The notes under the pieces: model-generated | What the model was told of the DNA's origin: nothing | Database searches by the model: none | Seen by the model: the letters and a program-made list of their open reading frames with translations, nothing else | Shown here: piece after piece, positions 6,744 to 11,550 of the stretch | Position numbering within the stretch: position 1 is the first letter of the stretch | How the letters are laid out: every line of letters begins with the position of its first letter | Source: JBBDXA01 sp040902585 | Lineage (GTDB): Bacteria > Planctomycetota > Phycisphaerae > Phycisphaerales > Phycisphaeraceae | DNA: 11,550 bases | Assembly: GCA_040902585.1 (NCBI GenBank) | Contig: JBBDXA010000250.1 | Coordinates: 1-11,550, forward strand | Reading direction: 5' to 3' | Position numbers and translations under genes: made by a program

Positions 6744-7064
6744 ATGCGGATACTCTTCGATCAAGGTACGCCATTACCCCTTCGCAAGTCATTGGTCGGA
6801 CATCAGGTCAGCACCGCATTTGAAATGGGCTGGGCGTTGTTGCGCAATGGCGAGTTGCTGCGCGAGGCGGAGAATCTCTTTGACCTGATTATCACGACCG
6901 ACCAGAGTTTGCGCTATCAGCAGAATCTGGCGAGCCGAAGACTCGCGATACTGGTTCTTATGACGACCAACTGGCGAAGAATTCGACCGAGAGCTGCACA
7001 AGTTGTAATGGAAGTGAATCGAATCAAGCCGGGCGATTACATTGAGATCGCGTTTGAACCTTGA
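6744..7064 (+). CDS. DUF5615 PIN-like protein, probable toxin
   Basis: A 106-residue protein resembling the DUF5615/PIN-like family: an N-terminal strand with an acidic residue (MRILFDQG, Asp6), GHQVSTAFEMGW, then NGELLREAENLFDLIITTDQSLRYQQN with Glu37 and Asp53, then RRLAILVLMTTNW. The acidic residues sit where PIN nucleases place metal ligands, so RNA cleavage is inferred from the family, not shown. Location after a DUF433 gene supports a type II toxin-antitoxin unit. Start: AAGG at 6731-6734, nine bases before the ATG. The gene appears intact. Confidence 0.83.
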   Translation: MRILFDQGTPLPLRKSLVGHQVSTAFEMGWALLRNGELLREAENLFDLIITTDQSLRYQQNLASRRLAILVLMTTNWRRIRPRAAQVVMEVNRIKPGDYIEIAFEP

Positions 7065-7076
7065 ATCGTTCGGCTA

Positions 7077-7104
7077 TTGGCAACTGCCTTTCCAAAGGTA
7101 GAAT
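7077..7104 (+). promoter_or_regulatory. Sigma-70-like promoter before the hydrolase gene
   Basis: TTGGCA (7077-7082, five of six) and TAGAAT (7099-7104, five of six) are separated by 16 bases. The predicted start near 7111 gives a leader of about 33 bases to the ATG at 7144. This is the best promoter match in the window and suggests that the hydrolase is transcribed separately from the toxin-antitoxin pair. Confidence 0.5.
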
Positions 7105-7143
7105 GGCATGCATACATGTGGGCTCAAACATGGGAGGTGCTCT

Positions 7144-8358
7144 ATGCGACGCCGGAACGATGTACTCGCCATTCTCGTCGTCGCTTGCTTCGTCACTACG
7201 TCATTCACCACCCCCGCCCGCGCCGAAGTCCTCGATGCCGAGGGCGTCACCTACCACCTGCTCCTGCCTAAGAGCTTCGACTCGAAGAAGACTTACCGCC
7301 TCGTCGTCATGGTTCACGGCCGCAACGGTCAGGGCAACCAGGCCAACGGCGAAGCCGATGCCTTCTGGAAACGCGGGCACGATGTCATCGTCGCCGGCCC
7401 CAACATGCCCTGGGGCAGCGGGCCCGGCAAAGACAAAAGCGGCAGCGGCGAAGCGGCGATGGCGGCCCTTCTGAAAGACCTCCGCGCCAAGTACAAGCTC
7501 GCCGACAAATACGCCATCATCGGTTTCAGTCAGGGCGGCTACTTCGTCGGCTCCTTCGCCCCCTCGCGCGAAAACGAACTGCTCATGGCGTCGTACTACG
7601 GCTCCTCCGCGCCGCGCTATGAACCGAAAAACCTGCCCATCGCCGGTGCCTGCGGCTCCACGGAAGAATTCGGCCCCGGCATCAAAGCCTGGGCGGAAAA
7701 GGTCAACAAAGCCGGCGGCTACGCACTCGCCCACGTCGCCGAGGGCGCGGGACACGTCGTCACCGATTCCATGCGCACCCAGTCCGTCGATCTCTTCGAG
7801 AAATGCTTCATGGGCCTTGCCCCGCGCGTGCTCGATCAGGTCAACGCCAAATTCGAAGAAGCGAAGAAGCTCGAAGAAGACGGCAAGTTCAAGAACGCGG
7901 TGAGCACGTACAAATCCATCCTCACCACCAAAGACCTGCCCGACTCCTTCAAGTCACAAGCCTTCGCCGCCAAGACCAAAGCCCTGCTCTCGGACATGGC
8001 CCTGACCAACGCGGACATCCCCGCCAAGTGGGAAGCCTCGCGCAAAACCGTGATCGACGCCATCGTCACCTTCCCCGGCCTGCTCGACTACCGCAAGCTC
8101 ATCACCGATCAGCGCCTCCCTTTCCGCGGCAGCGAACTCGATGCCTTCTTCGCGCAAGCTGAGAACGCCGGGTTCATCGTCAACCACATCACGCTGCACA
8201 TGCAGAACGTGGACCTGGCCACCTCCAAAGGCGCGAAGGGTCCGCCGCAGAGCCCGCTGAATCGCCGCATCATGCCGCTGCTGAAAAGAATCGAGGACGC
8301 CTCGCTGCTGCAAGCGCTTCAGACGCACATCAAGAAGCTGCCTGAAGCGGTGGAGTGA
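7144..8358 (+). CDS. Exported alpha/beta hydrolase with C-terminal helical region
   Basis: A 404-residue protein. Residues 1-27 are a signal peptide (MRRR, hydrophobic core, PARA|E). Residues about 30-225 are an alpha/beta hydrolase domain of the esterase/dienelactone-hydrolase type: oxyanion-hole turn VMVHGRNG (His58-Gly59), nucleophile elbow GFSQGG with Ser129, and base His204 in GAGHVV. The acidic triad member is not certain: where DxW or KD is often found the sequence reads GACGSTEEFGPG, so Glu174 or Glu175 may serve. Residues about 228-404 are helical, with a TPR-like start (AKFEEAKKLEEDGKFKNAVSTYKSIL). The likely role is hydrolysis of an ester, polymer or peptide outside the cytoplasm. 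ATG 7144, six bases after GGGAGG, was chosen over 7108, which would put the signal peptide out of place. Confidence 0.83.
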   Translation: MRRRNDVLAILVVACFVTTSFTTPARAEVLDAEGVTYHLLLPKSFDSKKTYRLVVMVHGRNGQGNQANGEADAFWKRGHDVIVAGPNMPWGSGPGKDKSGSGEAAMAALLKDLRAKYKLADKYAIIGFSQGGYFVGSFAPSRENELLMASYYGSSAPRYEPKNLPIAGACGSTEEFGPGIKAWAEKVNKAGGYALAHVAEGAGHVVTDSMRTQSVDLFEKCFMGLAPRVLDQVNAKFEEAKKLEEDGKFKNAVSTYKSILTTKDLPDSFKSQAFAAKTKALLSDMALTNADIPAKWEASRKTVIDAIVTFPGLLDYRKLITDQRLPFRGSELDAFFAQAENAGFIVNHITLHMQNVDLATSKGAKGPPQSPLNRRIMPLLKRIEDASLLQALQTHIKKLPEAVE

Positions 8359-8361
8359 ACG

Positions 8362-8389
8362 GGAGCACCATCCCGACAGGGTGGCGCTG
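8362..8389 (+). repeat. Dispersed repeat, copy C
   Basis: Begins three bases after the hydrolase stop: GGAGCACCATCCCGACAG, then GGTGGCGCTG. It is identical over 18 bases to copy A at 4636, and its core matches copy B on the opposite strand. Unlike A and B it has no inverted partner nearby; the 38-nt palindrome follows 76 bases later. Confidence 0.75.
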
Positions 8390-8465
8390 AGCTTGTCCGT
8401 CACTACATTGTCACACGCTGCTCTCTCCGCCCCGCCCGCCCTACACTTGAAGGCAACGCTCCAAA

Positions 8466-8503
8466 GCCCAAAGCCCAGGGATAGCTATCCCTGGGCTTTG
8501 GGC
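8466..8503. repeat. Perfect 38-nt palindrome between hydrolase and nitrilase genes
   Basis: Arm GCCCAAAGCCCAGGGATAG is followed at once by its exact reverse complement, giving 19 paired bases with no spacer. A direct repeat CCAAAGC-CCAAAGC (8461-8474) overlaps the left edge. It lies 108 bases after one stop and 36 before the next ATG. No T-run follows, so it is not a classic terminator; it could be a REP-like dispersed palindrome or a protein-binding site. Confidence 0.9.
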
Positions 8504-8538
8504 CCGCACCCACACAAGCCACACCCGGAGTAACCCGC

Positions 8539-9420
8539 ATGCCACGCACCGTCCTCACCGCGCTCCTCCTCGCCACCCTCACCCTGCCTCTCCGCGCCGC
8601 AGAGCCAACCGAAAAACCCACCACCGTCCGCGTCGCCGCCATTCAGTTCATCTCCGCCTTCGCCGACCCCGCCGCCAACCGCAAGGGCCTTCAGCCGCTC
8701 ATCCGCGAGGCCGCGAAAAACGGCGCGAAGATCATCGTCCTGCCCGAAACCGCCATCACCGGCTACATGCCCACCGATCTCAAACGCACCTGGCAGGTCG
8801 ATAATCGCGAGCTTTCCGGGGGCCTCACCGGCGTCAACCCGAAGGACGCAGCCGAGACTGTGCCCGGCCAGTCCACCAAAGCCTTCGCCGCCCTCGCCGG
8901 GGAACTTGGCATCTACCTCACCATTCCGCTCCTGGAAGTCGACAAAAAGTCCGGCGAGTATTTCAACACCATCGTCCTCGCCGACCCCGAAGGCAAGATC
9001 GTCCTGCACTACCGCAAGCTCAACCCCTGGCCCTGGGCCGAGCGCGGCTGGGCCACCACCGGCGACCGCGGTCACCAATACATCGACTCCCCCTACGGCC
9101 GCCTCGGCCTGCTCATCTGCTACGACATCAACTTCGAGCCGCCCAAACTCAAAAAGAAAAAGGTCGATCACCTCCTCTACTGCATCGCCTGGGTCGATGA
9201 TGAAAACTCGACGTGGTTCAAGAAGCAGCTCCCCGCGATCGCCAAGGAGAACAACCTCAACATCATCGGCGCAAACTGGTCGCTCGAAGCCGCGATAGAA
9301 AAGCCCGACTGGCACGGCTACGGCAACAGCCTGATCATTTCGAATGAAGGCAACGTGATGACGAAAGTGAAGAGCGACTTCGGAAATGAGATCATCTACG
9401 CGGAGTTGAAGGTGCCGTGA
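8539..9420 (+). CDS. Exported carbon-nitrogen hydrolase (nitrilase superfamily)
   Basis: A 293-residue protein. Residues 1-21 form a short signal peptide (LLLATLTLPLRA|AE). The rest is one nitrilase-fold domain that hydrolyses a non-peptide C-N bond. The catalytic triad is visible: Glu70 in VLPETAITGY, Lys160 in HYRKLNPWPW, Cys194 in LLICYDINFEPP. GNSLIISNEGNV near the end is the usual closing strand pair. Most family members are cytoplasmic; an exported one recalls eukaryotic vanin/biotinidase, so an extracytoplasmic amide or nitrile substrate is inferred, not known. ATG 8539 has GGAG eight bases upstream. It follows the hydrolase gene on the same strand after a repeat-bearing spacer of 180 bases, so co-transcription is uncertain. 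Confidence 0.88.
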   Translation: MPRTVLTALLLATLTLPLRAAEPTEKPTTVRVAAIQFISAFADPAANRKGLQPLIREAAKNGAKIIVLPETAITGYMPTDLKRTWQVDNRELSGGLTGVNPKDAAETVPGQSTKAFAALAGELGIYLTIPLLEVDKKSGEYFNTIVLADPEGKIVLHYRKLNPWPWAERGWATTGDRGHQYIDSPYGRLGLLICYDINFEPPKLKKKKVDHLLYCIAWVDDENSTWFKKQLPAIAKENNLNIIGANWSLEAAIEKPDWHGYGNSLIISNEGNVMTKVKSDFGNEIIYAELKVP

Positions 9421-9451
9421 GAATACTTCGGGAAGTCTTTAGCAATTGCGC

Positions 9452-9457
9452 TATACT
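9452..9457 (+). promoter_or_regulatory. Possible -10 element for a leaderless gene
   Basis: TATACT ends eight bases before the ATG at 9466, so a transcript would begin at or near the start codon. No good -35 box lies at 16-18 bases and no ribosome site precedes the ATG, which fits leaderless translation. Confidence 0.3.
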
Positions 9458-9465
9458 TGTCCGCA

Positions 9466-10299
9466 ATGCCTGAGACACCTTACACACAGTTCTGCAACCA
9501 CCTTTACCAACTCACGCGCGACGTACGTTCGTTTATTGTCCAAGACGTCAGTACGGCAGTCGACCGAATCTGCAAAGACAACCCTGATGCTGATCCAACG
9601 CAATACAGGGTTAGACATTACCCTTTCATTCGGATTCTCAAGTGGTTGTATACATTTGAGAAACTCAACGAAACGCGCGACTACCAAGGCGTCGGCGCGG
9701 GTGCTCGAGCCATCTTTGAGAATTACGTCGACCTGCGATGGTTGGAGAAGTTTCCTCAAGATGACTCCTATCAGCGGTTTCGTGCATTCCCAGACGTAAA
9801 TCGATACATGGCGGCGGACAAAGTGGTATCACACAAGAGAAAGAACCCTTCTTCGAATTTGGATGCGACGCCACATGAGCGGTTTATGAAGCAAATGGAT
9901 GCATCTGACCCGACGGAAAACCTAGTTGTGCGACTGTGGGGTATCAACGACAAAGGTAAGCCGAGTTGGCCCGTTCATTGGACTGGAGTCAGCTCGCTAC
10001 GTGGTCGTGCTGAACGGATTGGACCGGATTGCGAGGACGCTTACGTCCAAATTTATCCCACACTCAGCGCATTGACCCACTGTGGCCCCACACCTGAACA
10101 CGGCAACCTCGCTTGGCTGGAAAAGCAGGCCGCATTTGGCTATTTTTTTGCCTTCAAGTTCGCGCTCGACGCAGCGATCTTGTTCGCGAAGTTGTTTGAC
10201 GTACATGCCTCCATTCCTCATTTTGACGAAAAGGTTGCGCAGCTTCTCAGATGGACCGATGAAGCCTTCGCTCAGATACCTAACGGCTGCGGAATCTGA
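9466..10299 (+). CDS. Uncharacterised protein, possibly DUF5677-like
   Basis: A 277-residue, mostly helical protein without a signal peptide; residues 224-244 are hydrophobic (GYFFAFKFALDAAILFAKLF) and could be a membrane or buried helix. The RAIFENYVDLRWLEK motif (81-95) and the YPTLSALTHCG segment (197-207) recall DUF5677 and similar helical families in accessory DNA; this is an impression, not a proven match. The gene is AT-richer and uses codons unlike its neighbours (rnhA and the nitrilase are strongly GC-biased), suggesting later arrival. ATG 9466 is preferred to the TTG at 9457, though neither has a ribosome site. It sits 45 bases after the nitrilase stop and 19 before rnhA. No function can be assigned; accessory or defence roles are only a guess. 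Confidence 0.7.
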   Translation: MPETPYTQFCNHLYQLTRDVRSFIVQDVSTAVDRICKDNPDADPTQYRVRHYPFIRILKWLYTFEKLNETRDYQGVGAGARAIFENYVDLRWLEKFPQDDSYQRFRAFPDVNRYMAADKVVSHKRKNPSSNLDATPHERFMKQMDASDPTENLVVRLWGINDKGKPSWPVHWTGVSSLRGRAERIGPDCEDAYVQIYPTLSALTHCGPTPEHGNLAWLEKQAAFGYFFAFKFALDAAILFAKLFDVHASIPHFDEKVAQLLRWTDEAFAQIPNGCGI

Positions 10300-10318
10300 A
10301 GATTGAACCCTCTTAGCG

Positions 10319-10822
10319 ATGCCCGACGCCTCCACCCAAGTCACCATCTACACCGACGGCGCATGCCTCGGCAACCCCGGCCCCGGCGGCTTCGGTGTCG
10401 TGCTCATCAGCGGCACGCATCGCAAGGAACTCGCCGGCGGCTACCGCAAGACCACCAACAACCGCATGGAGCTTATGGGCGCGATCGTCGCCCTGCGCTC
10501 GCTTAAGCATCGCTGTATCGTCACGCTGCACACCGACTCGCGTTACGTGGCAGACCCGATGACCAACGGCCGGGCGAAAGTCTGGCGCGCCAAAGGATGG
10601 ATGCGCACGCGCAAGGAGCCCGCCAAGAACGCCGACCTGTGGGCCCAGCTCCTGGAGGAAGCGGAGAAGCACGATGTGACTTTTCAATGGGTGCGCGGCC
10701 ACGCCGGCAACAAGGAAAACGAACGCTGCGATGCCCTGAGCGTCGCCGCGGCGAACGAGAAGGACATGCCGGCGGATGAAGCGTTCGAGGAAGGCGCGAC
10801 GCGCGGCGAGGGGTTGTTCTGA
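10319..10822 (+). CDS. rnhA: Ribonuclease HI
   Basis: A 167-residue cytoplasmic enzyme that cuts the RNA strand of RNA-DNA hybrids, for primer removal and R-loop clearance. All five active-site residues align with the E. coli enzyme: Asp13 (YTDGACLGNPG), Glu51 (NNRMELMGA), Asp73 (HTDSRYV), His128 (GHAG) and Asp138 (ERCDAL). The basic segment after WRAKGWMRTRKEP (about 89-101) is the handle region of the bacterial type I enzyme. It is slightly longer than E. coli (155), from an acidic C-terminal tail. No strong ribosome site precedes the ATG; it lies 19 bases after the preceding stop, so coupling is possible. Confidence 0.95.
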   Translation: MPDASTQVTIYTDGACLGNPGPGGFGVVLISGTHRKELAGGYRKTTNNRMELMGAIVALRSLKHRCIVTLHTDSRYVADPMTNGRAKVWRAKGWMRTRKEPAKNADLWAQLLEEAEKHDVTFQWVRGHAGNKENERCDALSVAAANEKDMPADEAFEEGATRGEGLF

Positions 10823-10902
10823 ATGCGGCGACGCGGCGGCCGGGTGAATCGGGTGCATGGCATCTGACGCGGGACCGTCTACCCCGCCTGGTTCCGGAAA
10901 AT

Positions 10903-10934
10903 TCGCGCGGCTTTCAGGCTGGCGCGAGTAGAAT
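10903..10934 (+). promoter_or_regulatory. Possible operator/-10 region of the aldehyde dehydrogenase gene
   Basis: TCGCGC (10903-10908) and GCGCGA (10922-10927) form a 6-bp inverted repeat ending one base before TAGAAT (10929-10934), a five-of-six -10 match, 47 bases before the ATG. No -35 is visible, which might suit an activator-dependent promoter. Weak evidence. Confidence 0.25.
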
Positions 10935-10981
10935 GACTCAATCGCTCCCGTTGTTCCTATTCTTCGATCAGGAGGTTCATC

Positions 10982-11550
10982 ATGACCCGTGTCCAGAGCC
11001 GCCCCACGTCCAAGGCTTCGTCTTCCAAGTCGCCCGCGCTTTCGCCGGTGGTGAAGAAATTCATCGCCAAGCCGAAGCAGAATTTGATTGATAACGAATG
11101 GTCGCATGCCGCGTCGGGCAATGCGTTTGCCGTGTATGACCCGGCGACGGGCAAGGAGATCGCCCGGGCCGCGGCCGGGGACAAGGCGGACATCGATCGC
11201 GCGGTGAAGGCGGCGCGTCGCGCCTTTGACTCCGGTCCCTGGCCCAAGCTCACCGCCAGCGAGCGCGGCAAGCTCATCTGGAAACTCGCGGACCTGCTGG
11301 AAAAAAACCTTGAGGAGTTCGCGCAGCTCGAGTCACTCGACAATGGCAAACCGCTCGCCGTGGCCCGCGGTGCTGATGTGCCCCTCGCGGTTGATCTCTT
11401 CCGTTACATGGCCGGCTGGGCGACGAAGATCGAAGGCAACACCATTCCCATCTCCGTGCCTTACACGCCCGGCGCGCAGTATCACGCTTACACGCTGCGC
11501 GAACCCATCGGCGTCGTCGGGCAGATCATCCCGTGGAACTTCCCGCTGCT
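10982..11550 (+). CDS. NAD(P)-dependent aldehyde dehydrogenase, partial (N-terminal 189 residues)
   Basis: The open frame runs off the right edge after 189 codons. It matches the N-terminal cofactor-binding part of the aldehyde dehydrogenase superfamily, which oxidises aldehydes to acids: LIDNEWSHAASGNAFAVYDPATGKEIA (35-61), FDSGPWPKL (82-90), LESLDNGKP (117-124) and GVVGQIIPWNFPL (177-189) with the oxyanion-hole Asn186. The catalytic Cys and Glu lie beyond the edge. Residues 1-30 are a Ser/Lys/Pro-rich extension (SKASSSKSPALSPVV), longer than usual and not a signal peptide. A strong AGGAGGT at 10970-10976, five bases before the ATG, fixes the start and suggests good expression. The subtype (betaine, lactaldehyde or general aldehyde) cannot be decided. 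Confidence 0.93.
   Translation, partial: MTRVQSRPTSKASSSKSPALSPVVKKFIAKPKQNLIDNEWSHAASGNAFAVYDPATGKEIARAAAGDKADIDRAVKAARRAFDSGPWPKLTASERGKLIWKLADLLEKNLEEFAQLESLDNGKPLAVARGADVPLAVDLFRYMAGWATKIEGNTIPISVPYTPGAQYHAYTLREPIGVVGQIIPWNFPL

Noticed and set aside
8408..8447. TTGTCA and TACACT as a promoter for the nitrilase gene
   Set aside because: The spacing is 28 bases, far outside the normal 16-18.
8485..9315. 276-codon minus-strand frame opposite the nitrilase gene
   Set aside because: Gly/Glu/Val-rich shadow of a GC-rich gene; all nitrilase catalytic residues are on the plus strand.
9425..9436. Terminator hairpin after the nitrilase gene (ACTT-CGGG-AAGT)
   Set aside because: Only four base pairs and followed by a weak CTTT; too short to call.
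10313..11107. 264-codon minus-strand frame covering rnhA
   Set aside because: The opposite strand encodes a complete ribonuclease HI with all active-site residues and the start of an aldehyde dehydrogenase.

Overview
The window is GC-rich bacterial DNA with compact genes on both strands, many proteins that start with signal peptides, and short GC-rich dispersed repeats. The mix (signal-peptide serine protease, F5/8-type C domain protein with a small beta-repeat region, secreted nitrilase, orphan GspH-type prepilin, DUF433/DUF5615 pair) fits a planctomycete, perhaps a Phycisphaerae-like one. That placement is inferred from gene content only; no rRNA or other marker is present.

Layout. Positions 1-934 (minus) hold the N-terminal part of an exported HtrA/trypsin-type serine protease that runs off the left edge. 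A divergent spacer leads to an exported two-part protein with a C-terminal discoidin domain (1164-1970, plus). Two minus-strand genes follow: a PfkB-family sugar/nucleoside kinase (1995-2951), with a seven-copy heptamer array just before its start codon, and a membrane-bound HAMP-GGDEF diguanylate cyclase (3071-4534). A 359-base divergent spacer carries two inverted copies of a short repeat. From 4894 every gene is on the plus strand: a GspH-type prepilin, a xylose-isomerase-like TIM-barrel protein, a DUF433/DUF5615 toxin-antitoxin-like pair, an exported alpha/beta hydrolase, an exported carbon-nitrogen hydrolase, an AT-richer gene of uncertain family, ribonuclease HI, and the 5' end of an aldehyde dehydrogenase that runs off the right edge.

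The genes do not form one pathway. The only clear functional unit is the DUF433/DUF5615 pair. The PfkB kinase, TIM-barrel isomerase/epimerase and aldehyde dehydrogenase would suit carbohydrate breakdown but are not arranged as an operon. The features least explained by ordinary annotation are non-coding: a three-copy repeat of about 28 nt (two copies inverted at 4636-4772, a third at 8362), a perfect 38-nt palindrome at 8466-8503, the 7 x 7-nt array at 2965-3013, and a 12-nt duplication that doubles a start codon at 1154-1185. I found no CRISPR array, tRNA, rRNA or transposase gene, and no convincing new multi-gene system.
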